Below, piece by piece: positions 9,586 to 18,087 of a DNA stretch of 64,000 nt. A program made the position numbers and the translations under genes. The DNA comes from Endozoicomonas sp965261315. Lineage in GTDB: Bacteria; Pseudomonadota; Gammaproteobacteria; Pseudomonadales; Endozoicomonadaceae. Under the pieces are notes generated by a model. It was not told the DNA's origin. It saw only the letters and a list, made by a program, of their open reading frames with translations, and did no database searches. The first letter of the stretch is position 1, and every line of letters starts with the position of its first letter. The stretch covers positions 1 through 64,000 of the forward strand of contig CBDHDM010000030.1 of assembly GCA_965261315.1 (NCBI GenBank), in the 5' to 3' direction.

Positions 9586-10322
9586 GCAATCGGTTGACTA
9601 CTGCTTTGCTGTGGCATTGGCTGCGATTGTATTTTGGGTTGTCCTGGAGACAGACGGCAATTTGCCGGTTATCAGATGGAAGTTCCAGGCTTGGGAACGC
9701 ACCGGCAACCAGTGAAAATGCACCGGACACCTGCGGGGCCGACATAGAGGTTCCGGACAGTGACCGGTAGTTTTCTCCCGGGGTTGTTGAGGTTATACCA
9801 CTGCCGGGTGCGGCGAGACAAAACTCGGCAGCATCACCACAGGCATGGGATGATGCTGCCCGAACACCTTGGTTGTTGATGTTGATCACGGTCAACCATT
9901 GATAGTCGAGATCACTTTCAATGCTCGAGTCACGGTAGATGAACGGGGCCAGCGCCATCACGGAAGGTTGACCGGTTTCCGGTATAGCTCCGATCAGATA
10001 GTCTTTTAAATCGTGGTGATGGTAGTCCGGGTTTAGGCCCGCAATGTCCGATGCAACTTTGTGCGATCGCCCAGAGTGAATGCGTAGCTCATATTGGCTA
10101 CGGATGCCCCATTAGTGGCCAACCAGTGCATTAATTCGCTGTTTTCAACTGGCTCACTGTAGCAGCCACCTTTCACATAGGCACAACCTGGTAAAATTCG
10201 GGCATTAAAGGCCACCCCATGGATCAATGGCACTGACTTAAGGCTAAAGGTCAATAAAATCAGGGCTTGCCCGAAAGAGAGCGACTATAAAAAGTCGTGA
10301 TATTCCAACCTCCGAGCAAGCC

Positions 10323-11692
10323 ATGACCAAGTGTAGTCCAGAGTTCCTTTCACTCGCTGATGACTGTCTTCAGCAATTTGCACAAATAGACAATGATGAC
10401 CTCTCTTCTGTCCTTTCCTCAGATGATCTCAGTGCGTTCCAGGCCCATTACCCAAACTCCAGAAGTCGTGATTTCCCTCCAGTCAAGACGTTAACGCTCT
10501 TCATGCGACAAGTCGCCAGTGATACCAAGTCATGTCGGCATGCCTTGATTGATGAAGCCAGAGATCAGGCTGCCATGGATAGAAAACCATCCAATACTCA
10601 TACCAGTGCCTACTGTAAGGCTCGCAAGCGATTAACTGAGCCATCCATTAAGGCACTGATGCGTCAATCAGGCGTTAAACTTGATAAAGCCAGCCCAGAC
10701 TCCTGGCTATGGCACCAGCGGCGTGTTCTGCTCACTGATGGATCAACCCTTCTGATGCCAGATACAGCTGAAAACCAAAAGGATTATCCTCAGCTGAAAT
10801 CCCAAAAAAAGGGTGCAGATTTCCCATACTAAGAATCCTTGTTTTGATGAGTCTTGGTAGCGGTGCATTACTGGATTTTGAAGTGGCGCCCTATGAAGGC
10901 AAAGAAACGGGTGAGCAGGCCTTGCTCAGGAAATTATTAAGCCATTTGAACGACGGCGATATTCTTCTTGGTGATGCGAATTTTGAAAATTACTTTCTGT
11001 TGGCTCTTTTGCTCCAGGTGAAGGCGGATGTGGTTTTCGAGAAAAACGGCTCCCGAAAGCTGGATTTCAGAAAGTGCTACAAGAAGCTGAACAGCAAAGA
11101 TGGATTATTCAAGCTACAGCGACCTGTACGCCCTGAATGGATGAGTCAGGAATTATATGATCAGATGCCTGAAGAACTCATTATCCGGGCTGTTAAGAAC
11201 AAACGCCGCACAATAGTTACGACAATGCTTGATGCTGAAACTTATCCAAGAACTGAAATTATTGCTCTGTACCTCAAGCGCTGGAATGTAGAACTTGATT
11301 TTGATGCAATAAAAACGACGATGAAAATGGATATGCTTCGTTGCAAAAGTCCTGAAATGGTGCGTAAAGAAATTTGTATAAATCTTCTTGATTTCAACCT
11401 GATAAAGTCGTTAATGGGGAGGGCCGCGCAGTATATCGGGAAAAAGCCGAGAGAAATCAGCTTTAAAGCGGCACAGGAGACCCTTGTTTCGTTTCATCAA
11501 ACATTACTGATGGCACCAGTTGATTCATTGGAAAGAAAGGTCAACAGTATGCTGAAAATTATTAGTCAGCACATTGTAGCCAATCGTCCGGGAAGATCAG
11601 AACCACGAGCGGTAAAAAGACGACCAAAGCCACATCAGAGGTTGCAGCACTCAAGATCACAAGCCCGGAGGCTCAATAAATACAAGGGGTAG
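10323..11692 (+). CDS. IS4-family transposase, likely made by -1 frameshift
   Basis: Frame one (10323-10832) encodes the N-terminal region and the first catalytic block (RRVLLTDGSTLLMPDTAENQK). Frame two (to 11692) encodes SLGSGALLDFEVAPYEGKETGEQ, the second Asp block (GDILLGDANFENYF) and the Glu block (YLKRWNVELDFDAIKTTMKMDMLRCK), which fits the Y(2)R(3)E(6)K signature. At 10805-10811, in frame, lies A AAA AAG, the classic bacterial -1 slippery heptamer. After a shift there the protein reads GCRFPILRILVLMSLGSG, which is the normal family sequence. The same run is kept in copy 1, so this looks programmed rather than decayed. Confidence 0.85.
10805..10811 (+). promoter_or_regulatory. slippery heptamer A AAA AAG for -1 frameshifting
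   Basis: The codons read caa aaa aag in frame one, giving the heptamer A AAA AAG. The zero-frame stop TAA follows at 10830-10832. Slipping back by one base opens the frame that runs to 11692 and recreates the family-typical GCRFPI sequence. Transcriptional slippage on the A7 run is an alternative mechanism giving the same product. Confidence 0.65.
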
Positions 11693-12560
11693 GGCCTTAA
11701 GTCAGTGCCATTGCCCCATGGATACCGCTGGTATTCTTTTCTGCTGCGGCAATACCGGCTACATGGGTGCCGTGGCCGCTGGGATCTGATAAGGCGTAGT
11801 GTTCACGACAGGGCAAGCCGGTTTCGCAGGGTATGAGGATATTTCCAGCCAGATCCTGATGCGTTGGATCAACGCCGGTATCCAGAATCGCAATGGTTAT
11901 TCCCCCTCCGCCCTGCACAGCACCGTTGGCACTATTGAGTGCGGCAATATTGGCGTAGGCTTCCTTGGCTTTAATAACGTCAAGGTCAGCACGCTGCAGA
12001 TATTCACTGGTTTGGTAAAACGAGGGAGAGGTTATGTCTCCCTGCCCGGTAATGCCTCCGGTATAGCCAGGGTCACTGGACCGAATGCCTGGAGCTGTCG
12101 ACGAACTGCTGCCACCGCCCCCTCCGGCAAGTGCTGCTGCAACACCAGTGGCTGCGCCACCAATCAGCAGCCATGAGTTTATCCCATTACCGGAGAAACC
12201 GGACATAAAACTGGAACGCAGGGGGGGGTGTTGATGGGGTGAGGCGCTCTCTGGTCGTGGGCAATCGTAAAGGTCGCCAAACGTATCCGCAGTAACGGGC
12301 TGGCACTCATTATCTTGCATTACTCAGGCGTTTGAATGGTGTGCTAATGAATCAGGCGGGGGAATGTCAAAGGGGAAACGTGTCCCGTGACCGTTAAGGG
12401 GAAACAGAAGTAGCATGCTGACAAAAAAGGCAGGGAGTGAAATAGTCAGTGATGGCATGTCTGAATTCCTTTTCAGTGGTGCTCTACCTACGGCGATTCT
12501 TTTTTACGATCTATGATTTACTGAATCAGCATCTTAAACCTGTATCGTTCAGTGAAAATG

Positions 12561-14185
12561 CAGCAATTCCCGATGAATTCCGGAGCCTTACTACCACGCA
12601 ACACGCAGAGGAAGCAATAAAAACTCACCCGCACAATTTATCGACTAAAATTGATCTTTACTAAATCATCGTCGTCGGATCAATTATGGGTACTGCCATA
12701 CAGAAAAAAGTCAGGCAATTCAGTGCTACTTATCTCATAAAAACAGTTTCTGAATGCTTTGAAAAAATAACTGATCACCGTCCCAATCAGTGCATCATTC
12801 CATTTGCCAATTTTCCTAAATCTGCTTTTGCCATGATGCATCAAAAGTGTGATTCGCTGTTAGCATTCGATGAGGAAAGGCTCGACGAAGTATGCTGCCA
12901 TAATCTCGAAAAACTTTACCATATTAAGGATGGTAGTGTTCCTTCTGACACAAGAATGAGAGAAGTTATTGACCCTGTAGATCCCGCCGAACTTAAGAAA
13001 CCCTTCAAAGAACTATTCAACATTGTTCAGCGTAATGGAGCCCTGAAAGGATTCGAATTCAAATGCGGAAAGCTAAAAGACCATTACCTCCTTCCTATTG
13101 ATGGCACTGGTCTTTTTTATTCAGGAACCTGTCGTTGTGATGACTGTTGCATCATGAATGAAGGCAAAAAGAATGAAGCCTATTATCACAATATTATGGG
13201 TGGGTGTATTGTCCATCAAAATCAGAAAACCGTGATTCCTTTAGCACCGGAAGCCATTTGCAAACAAGATGGTACGACAAAAAATGATTGTGAAAAAGCG
13301 GCTATCCGACGTTTTCTGGCACAGGTAAAACACGACCACCCGCAACTAAAACTGGTCATTCTTCTCGATGGCTTATACGCTGACAATCCCACCATTGCTC
13401 TGATCAAGAAGTATGGCTGGCACTATATTATCGTCGCAAAAGATGGCAATCATGTGTCGCTTATTGAGGCCATGAATGAGCTTTATGATCAGGGTGAAGT
13501 TAAGCACCACACCATCGTTGATAAAGAGAACAATACAACTCACAGATTCCGCTATGCAAATAATGTAACCCTGAATCTGCAGGATGATGCAGAGCAGGTC
13601 AATGTCCTGGATTATATTGAAATTGATAAAGCGGGTAATTCGCATGTCTGGTGTTGGATAACCGATATTGAATTGACTAAAAAGACAGTTGAATCCGTCA
13701 TGAGAGGAGGTCGTTGTAGATGGCATATTGAGAATCAAACGTTTAACACCCTGAAGAACCAAGGCTATCAACTTGAGCACAGCTATGGTCATGGCGAATA
13801 TCACCTGGCTACGAATTTCGCCTACCTTACATTCCTGGCTTTTCTTTTCGATCAGATTCAGGAGTTGGCTTGTCCACGATTTCAAAAAGCTTTAAATAAA
13901 CCAGAGAAGCCAACACGAAAACGATTATGGAAAAAAATAACCAGTTTTTTTCTTACCTTGATGATTGATAGTTGGGATGCTTTGTTCAAGGCAATTGCAC
14001 ACGGTTGCAAATCCCAGAAGCTGGCATTTGATACTTCCTAATGCGGTAGATAGCCAGGTATTCAGGGTTAGAGAAGATGAATTTTTCCAGCGCAAAGTCG
14101 CTATTGTTTTTCTTTTTTCCTGAGCATTTTGAGTACGCCTACGCATCTGATAAAGATGTTGTCGTGTAATCGTCGGGAGTGGCTG
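12561..14185 (+). mobile_element. DDE insertion sequence (IS4-like, family unassigned), copy B
   Basis: This is a second, nearly identical 1625-bp copy of the element at 7961-9585. It is flanked by its own 9-bp target duplication, GTGAAAATG (12552-12560 and 14186-14194). It sits in the intergenic DNA about 240 bases upstream of the subtilase start, and probably separates that gene from its original promoter region. Confidence 0.9.
12686..14041 (+). CDS. DDE transposase of copy B
   Basis: A 451-residue protein, the same transposase as at 8086-9441, with an aspartate where copy A has asparagine in the cysteine cluster (SGTCRCDDCCIMNE) and a glutamate in NKPEKP. The frame is complete and all three putative catalytic acidic blocks are present. 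The near identity of the two copies points to recent transposition. Confidence 0.85.
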   Translation: MGTAIQKKVRQFSATYLIKTVSECFEKITDHRPNQCIIPFANFPKSAFAMMHQKCDSLLAFDEERLDEVCCHNLEKLYHIKDGSVPSDTRMREVIDPVDPAELKKPFKELFNIVQRNGALKGFEFKCGKLKDHYLLPIDGTGLFYSGTCRCDDCCIMNEGKKNEAYYHNIMGGCIVHQNQKTVIPLAPEAICKQDGTTKNDCEKAAIRRFLAQVKHDHPQLKLVILLDGLYADNPTIALIKKYGWHYIIVAKDGNHVSLIEAMNELYDQGEVKHHTIVDKENNTTHRFRYANNVTLNLQDDAEQVNVLDYIEIDKAGNSHVWCWITDIELTKKTVESVMRGGRCRWHIENQTFNTLKNQGYQLEHSYGHGEYHLATNFAYLTFLAFLFDQIQELACPRFQKALNKPEKPTRKRLWKKITSFFLTLMIDSWDALFKAIAHGCKSQKLAFDTS

Positions 14186-14536
14186 GTGAAAATGGCTGAG
14201 TTAAAGACTATTAAAAAAGCAATGAGTTATAAGATGCAAGTGGGGGAGGTGGGCATTAACTCTGTTTTTAATGGTGGAAATCGATGCGCTGCTTACGGAG
14301 GCATACTGTTGTGATGCACGCATTTTTTTTTGATAAAATGGTTTCTCAATGAGCAAAATCTGAGTTTGGCATCCTGGATGCTGTTACCGGGGTGAGTTCA
14401 TTGTTTATAAGGTTGCTGGCATAGCGTTTTCCTTTATGATGCCTCTGTCATCGTTCTCACCGGCCAAGGTAGTTGATGTGGTGCTTTGGTGTCTTGTATA
14501 AACTGCAACACAAGAAATGAAATGGAGTTGCGCAGA
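14186..14536. other. intergenic region upstream of the SDR gene
   Basis: No convincing gene is present. The first nine bases are the target duplication of the preceding element. A purine-rich GGAG at 14524-14527 lies about nine bases before the ATG of the downstream SDR gene and is its likely ribosome binding site. Confidence 0.4.
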
Positions 14537-15301
14537 ATGAGTTCATCCACCGTCTTGATAACAGGGGCGACCTCCGGTTTTGGCCTGGCCAGTGCCAGAC
14601 TGTTTGCTGAACATGGCTATTCCCTGGTCATCACGGGTCGCCGTTCCGAACGTCTGCAGTCACTGGCTGATGAGTTGACGCCTAAAGTACCGGTTCATAG
14701 CGTGACCCTGGATGTTCGTGATACTCAGGCGGTATCTGACATGGTTGACTCATTGCCGGAAAACTTTCGAAATATAGAGGTGCTGGTGAATAATGCAGGT
14801 CTTGCACTGGGGGCGGGTCCTGCCTGGGAAGCGAGCCTGGAAGACTGGCAGACCATGATCGATACCAATGTGACCGGACTGGTGAATGTGACCCATAAGT
14901 TACTGCCAATTCTGCGTGAGCAGCCTAAAGCGGCCATCATTAATCTGGCTTCCGTAGCATCTAATTGGGCTTATCCAGGGAGTCACGTCTATGGTGCAAG
15001 TAAGGCGTTTGTCGCCCAATTCTCCCGTAACCTTCGCTGTGATCTGGCGGGTAGTAATGTCCGTGTAACGAGTCTTGAGCCCGGCATGTGTGAAACTGAG
15101 TTTTCACTGGTCCGCTTCAAGGGGGATCAGGAAAAAAGCGACAGTATTTATCAAGGGGTTAACCCGCTTCGTCCGGAAGATATTGCTGATATCATTTTCT
15201 GGATTGCCCAGCAGCCAGCGCATATCAATATCAACAGTCTTGAAGTGATGCCAACTTCTCAGGCGTGGGATAATTTCAAAGTGGTTCGGAAAACTGACTG
15301 A
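14537..15301 (+). CDS. ydfG: SDR-family oxidoreductase, YdfG-like
   Basis: A classical short-chain dehydrogenase of about 254 residues in the YdfG group, whose E. coli member is an NADP-dependent 3-hydroxy acid (L-allo-threonine/serine) dehydrogenase. Visible motifs are the TGATSGFG nucleotide-binding loop, the ITGRRSERL block suggesting NADP preference, LVNNAGLALG, catalytic Ser in INLASVASNWAYPGS, and YGASKAFV with the catalytic Tyr and Lys. EPGMCETEF follows. The start is placed at the ATG preceded by GGAG rather than the longer upstream frame. It is cytoplasmic, and a symmetrical hairpin follows it. Confidence 0.85.
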   Translation: MSSSTVLITGATSGFGLASARLFAEHGYSLVITGRRSERLQSLADELTPKVPVHSVTLDVRDTQAVSDMVDSLPENFRNIEVLVNNAGLALGAGPAWEASLEDWQTMIDTNVTGLVNVTHKLLPILREQPKAAIINLASVASNWAYPGSHVYGASKAFVAQFSRNLRCDLAGSNVRVTSLEPGMCETEFSLVRFKGDQEKSDSIYQGVNPLRPEDIADIIFWIAQQPAHININSLEVMPTSQAWDNFKVVRKTD

Positions 15302-15316
15302 CGGGATGCTTTTTGA

Positions 15317-15368
15317 ACCACAAAGAGCATAAAGGAAAAGAAAAGCTCTTCTTAGTGCTCTTTGTGGT
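15317..15368. terminator. bidirectional hairpin between convergent genes
   Basis: ACCACAAAGAGCA (15317-15329) pairs perfectly with TGCTCTTTGTGGT (15356-15368), and an outer GAACCACA/TGTGGTTC arm can extend the structure. It lies between the convergent SDR and surface-antigen-like genes, where a shared terminator is expected. There is no long U run on either strand, so this is inferred from position and symmetry. Confidence 0.5.
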
Positions 15369-15426
15369 CTCTGTGGTTCAATGGGTATAAGATGATTAAT
15401 GGTTCATCCCAATTGAGGGTGTTTAT

Positions 15427-16005
15427 CTATGCTGGCTGAACAATCTGCCATGAACCATCCTCCTGAAGGCAGGCTTGTCCCCAGGCGTCCTCAGTGTTTC
15501 CACCAATAGTGACTGACTGTTGGAATTCCCGGCAAACCAATCCGCTGGTTGAGCTCTTACCCTCTTTGGTAGCGATCACATAACCACTGGCGTCTCCATC
15601 ATTCCAGATAACTTTTTCCCCAACAGGTGCCGTTGTTGCTTTCACTTGAGCCGCTTCGTGTTCACGTTGAGCCGCTTCATTGATGTTATCAAGGATTTTG
15701 AGGGTAATTGCGGTAAACGCCAGCCATTTCATAGCATCGTTATCATTATGGTAGTAACCGTAGCCTGCATAGGGGTGACCGTGAGGTCGAAGTACCACAA
15801 TATTATTGATGACTCTTCGGCGTGGTACGATGACAGGCTGTATTCGTACCCGGCGGTGATCATCCCAGCGGTCATCCTGACGGTCATCCTGACGGTCATC
15901 ACGTCGGTCAAACCGGTCATCAGCCCTCAAATCAGCGGCAAGTGGATTTGCAAACAGGCTGACAGACAAGAGAATGAACAGTGGGGTGATGTATTTTTTA
16001 ATCAT
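15427..16005 (-). CDS. exported protein with DR-rich repeats and a surface-antigen-like C terminus
   Basis: A 192-residue protein with a clear signal peptide (KKYITPLFILLSVSLFANPLAA, about 3-24). It is followed by a highly charged Asp-Arg segment built from repeated DDRQ/DDRW units (about 28-52), encoded by 12-base repeats. A hydrophobic stretch is near residues 93-108. The C-terminal 80 residues (SGLVCREFQQSVTIGG...GQACLQEDGSWQIV) resemble the RT0821/Lpp0805 17-kDa surface antigen tail. It is probably periplasmic or attached to the outer membrane. The gene downstream of 16020-16421 on the same strand, it is probably cotranscribed with it (14-bp gap). Function is unknown. Confidence 0.7.
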   Translation of the reverse strand: MIKKYITPLFILLSVSLFANPLAADLRADDRFDRRDDRQDDRQDDRWDDHRRVRIQPVIVPRRRVINNIVVLRPHGHPYAGYGYYHNDNDAMKWLAFTAITLKILDNINEAAQREHEAAQVKATTAPVGEKVIWNDGDASGYVIATKEGKSSTSGLVCREFQQSVTIGGNTEDAWGQACLQEDGSWQIVQPA

Positions 16006-16019
16006 GATTTATTCCTTTT

Positions 16020-16421
16020 TCAGGTTTCATTGCCCCACAGAAGAACGGTCGCCTGAGCGCGTCCTGCCCCTTTGGTCTTGTACCAGAATGAGACGCTTTC
16101 AATTGACCTGGCTTTGCCGGGCAGGTCAATCTGGCGGGAACTGCTGTTTTTACGAACCAGTCCTTTCATTACGACTTCACGAGTCTGACCATTTCGGTAG
16201 TGGACAATGACCCGTTTGAAATCGACATCTGCCCCACGTACTTTGAACTGAATCTTTCTAAACAACCCCTCGCGGGCACCCACATGGATGGTGTCGGTTT
16301 CTGTGCGACGGCTGACTTGTTTTTCGCCCAGTACTGTCCATCCTGAGGCTTGTACAGGCTGAGTCGCCAGACTTGTCAGGAATAATGCAATAAGGCTGAA
16401 AAAGGTAAGGTGTCTACTCAT
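16020..16421 (-). CDS. small exported protein, DUF2541-like
   Basis: A 133-residue protein with a signal peptide (HLTFFSLIALFLTSLATQPVQA, about 4-25) and a beta-rich mature part (FKRVIVHYRNGQTREVVMKG, then SIESVSFWYKT) resembling small periplasmic DUF2541 proteins. Assignment to that family is by eye only. It lies between a TetR gene and the surface-antigen-like gene on the same strand. A perfect palindrome sits 36 bases before its start, so it is probably the regulated target of that TetR protein. Confidence 0.65.
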   Translation of the reverse strand: MSRHLTFFSLIALFLTSLATQPVQASGWTVLGEKQVSRRTETDTIHVGAREGLFRKIQFKVRGADVDFKRVIVHYRNGQTREVVMKGLVRKNSSSRQIDLPGKARSIESVSFWYKTKGAGRAQATVLLWGNET

Positions 16422-16456
16422 TAGTTGTTGATGCTCCTTAACGTCTCTTTTTTATT

Positions 16457-16474
16457 TTGCATACAGGTATGCAA
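16457..16474. promoter_or_regulatory. perfect palindrome, candidate TetR operator
   Basis: TTGCATACAGGTATGCAA is two perfect 8-bp arms around an AG spacer. It lies in the 93-bp gap between the TetR gene (16515-16982) and the downstream exported-protein gene starting at 16421. Size and symmetry are right for a TetR-dimer operator. Confidence 0.55.
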
Positions 16475-16514
16475 TTTAGAGAGGTTCAAGAGAAATAGGT
16501 ATTGTGATTTCTAC

Positions 16515-16982
16515 TTATAAAAACTTATTAAATGAAAGAACAGACGTGCCCAGTGCTACTTTCAGGGTTACCAGGGCGTCTTCATCAGAAGTCACCGTTT
16601 GCAACTGATCAAGCAGTCGCATCATCGCTCCCTGGGTAGAGGGGTGTGGTGCACGGGACATGAGGTTATCAATGAACATTCTGACTACGTTACGAAAATG
16701 GGGGTCGTTGTTTAATGCCGTTTCCCAGGATGAGGTAAATGACTGGCTGCTGCTGAAATCGAGGTTTCTGGCGACAATGGGCATAACTTTGCCCTGAAGA
16801 GCCGTGACAAAGTGCATTCGGCTGGGGTAATAACGCTGCAGGGTGGATTTGCTGATGGTCAGCTCTCTGGCCAGGCGGTCATAGGTGATGGCCTCCCAGC
16901 TTTCTGTCATAAATATATTCAGAATAACTGCGTCGTACGTCTGCTTGCGACGCGCACGTTCTTCACTGCTGATTTTAGCCAT
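16515..16982 (-). CDS. TetR/AcrR-family transcriptional regulator
   Basis: A 155-residue protein. The N-terminal 60 residues form a TetR DNA-binding domain (SSEERARRKQTYDAVILNIF, then ITYDRLARELTISKSTLQRYYPSRMHFVTAL, where the recognition helix and the Y-Y-P-S-R turn are typical). The remaining 95 residues are a short ligand or dimerisation domain, slightly shorter than usual (about 190 in total for the family). It lies directly upstream of two exported-protein genes on the same strand, and a perfect palindrome in the gap suggests that it controls them. The ligand is unknown. Confidence 0.8.
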   Translation of the reverse strand: MAKISSEERARRKQTYDAVILNIFMTESWEAITYDRLARELTISKSTLQRYYPSRMHFVTALQGKVMPIVARNLDFSSSQSFTSSWETALNNDPHFRNVVRMFIDNLMSRAPHPSTQGAMMRLLDQLQTVTSDEDALVTLKVALGTSVLSFNKFL

Positions 16983-17284
16983 AATTGTTTCTGAGAGTTC
17001 TCTTCCCGCACAGTGTATAGTGATTTTCTACACATTTCGGTTGGTGTAATTGGCGCTTAATACTATTGAGCATACAGCGCTTGTCAACTTGTTCGTTGCT
17101 CATGGAGATTTATCGCATTTCCAATGAGTTATTGAGTAGAAGTATGCATTATGGTAAGTGCTTTCTTTTTGTGAGATCTCATATGTTTGAGATAGTTGGT
17201 GGACAAATCCTGAATTCAGGGGTTGAAAAGGCGTGCTGATTTTCTTGTTCCCACGAGGTCAGTGAAGAAGCGGCTAGCTCCAAC
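16983..17284. other. intergenic region
   Basis: This 302-base stretch lies upstream of the TetR gene and ends at the edge of an IS3 remnant. A GTGTA...TACAC interrupted repeat occurs at about 17013-17033, upstream of the TetR start. No gene is evident. The minus-strand open frame reaching 17179 is the IS3 remnant running on into unrelated sequence. Confidence 0.35.
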
Positions 17285-17640
17285 AAGTTATCCGCTACTG
17301 GCTTATTATGCCGGGAGTCAGTTGTTGCCTTGAATCTACGCTTCGTTTTACAAGCCAGCTCTTCCTCTTTCATAAGTCGGTTAATCCTCTGGCGACTAAT
17401 ATTCTTGCCCGCTTTAAACTTAAAAAGAGGGCCAAGTCGTCTTTGATACGACGTTCGCCATAAGTTTTACGACTTTTCTCGTGTATAACCCTGATTTCAG
17501 CCTTTATGCCCTGGGGGTATTCAATGCCTTGTCTTCCTGAGATCGTTTGGATTCAGGCCGAGAGAGCCATTCATAATAGCCAGTGCTTGATACAGACATA
17601 ACCCTGCACATGGCTGCGATGCTGAAGCTCTCCTGGTAGT
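17285..17640 (-). pseudogene. IS3-family orfB remnant
   Basis: Translation in shifting frames gives recognisable IS3 transposase pieces, such as a MCRVMSVSS-like block near 17590 and MKEEELACKTKRRFKATTDSRHN near 17330. Stops and frameshifts lie between them. The DDE catalytic region is absent because the gene is truncated. It is inactive. Confidence 0.7.
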
Positions 17641-17658
17641 CCCTGATGAGCTTGAATC

Positions 17659-17955
17659 TCAGAGACTTTCTCGCGCAAAGAAGGCTGCCGCCTTTTTTAA
17701 AATGGAATGCTCCTCTTTCAGTCGTGCATTCTCTTTGCGCAAACGTTTCAGTTCATCGTATACATGTTCATCATTCTTTTCGGTCTTGCCAGATGTCTTG
17801 GGTCGATGATATTTGGCAATCCAGGTATGCAGGGTGCTAATGTTGACACCGAGATCTCTGGCCGTTTCAGTGACTGGCTGATCGGATTCTACAGCCGGTT
17901 TCACAGCAGATTCCTTGAACTCCGCTGTATAGGTTTTTGACTTCTTTTCTGACAT
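17659..17955 (-). CDS. IS3-family OrfA
   Basis: A 98-residue OrfA. The helix-turn-helix (KTYTAEFKESAVKPAVESDQPVTETARDLGVNISTLHTWI) fills the N-terminal half, and a leucine-zipper-like coiled coil (DELKRLRKENARLKEEHSILKKAAAFF) ends it. The start is placed at MSEKKSK, preceded by AAGGTGTG; a longer frame to 18018 runs through the IS end. It can at most make OrfA, since its partner orfB is destroyed. Confidence 0.75.
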   Translation of the reverse strand: MSEKKSKTYTAEFKESAVKPAVESDQPVTETARDLGVNISTLHTWIAKYHRPKTSGKTEKNDEHVYDELKRLRKENARLKEEHSILKKAAAFFARESL

Positions 17956-18087
17956 CTGGACACACCTTAAGGGGCTTTGATATGACCCGTGCTTGTGTGT
18001 CCGGAAAACTATAACCATTCCACAAGGTGTGGTGAGACCATTTTCATATCTTGTTCTCCCATACCGCCCGCAGACTGCCGGTAGTCG

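Larger units (their letters stand above)
10225..11713 (+). mobile_element. IS4-family element, complete copy 2
   Basis: A complete 1489-bp element with 19-bp perfect terminal inverted repeats (CAATGGCACTGACTTAAGG at the left, its reverse complement at the right). A 10-bp target duplication, CCCCATGGAT, lies at 10215-10224 and 11714-11723, inside the subtilase gene. It carries a transposase in two overlapping frames joined by a likely -1 ribosomal frameshift. Partial copies lie at both ends of the window. Confidence 0.95.
7714..12320 (-). pseudogene. exported subtilisin-like serine protease, interrupted by two IS elements
   Basis: The gene runs leftward from 12320 in the pieces 12320-11714, 10214-9586 and 7960-7714. 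Removing the IS at 10225-11713 with one TSD joins SGIHG to VAFNARILPGC in frame, and removing the one at 7961-9585 joins KAVVNR to LLVSATDLGEQG in frame. The S8 catalytic triad is visible: Asp in ITIAILDTGVDPTHQDL, His in GHGTHVAGIAA and Ser in LSGTSMSAPQVSGA. The N terminus has a glycine- and alanine-rich hydrophobic segment. A one-base frameshift near 10045-10060 separates TLGDRTK from VASDIAGLNPDY. IS66 cuts off the 3' end, so a possible autotransporter barrel cannot be assessed. Confidence 0.85.
17285..18010 (-). mobile_element. IS3-family remnant
   Basis: An intact orfA and a degenerate 5' half of orfB lie on the minus strand in normal IS3 order. The right end is near 18010. At the left the orfB similarity stops after PVADNLLE, so the distal half of orfB and that terminal repeat are missing. 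It inserted just upstream of the TetR region and downstream of the TRAF-like gene. Confidence 0.75.

Noticed and set aside
434..10832. Reading the two-frame IS4 transposases as simple pseudogenes
   Set aside because: Both copies keep an in-frame A AAA AAG heptamer, and the -1 frame gives family-typical residues, so a programmed shift is more likely for the complete copy.
12449..12664. 71-codon plus-strand frame upstream of copy B
   Set aside because: It spans the IS boundary at 12561, so its second half is IS sequence and the whole is a chance frame.
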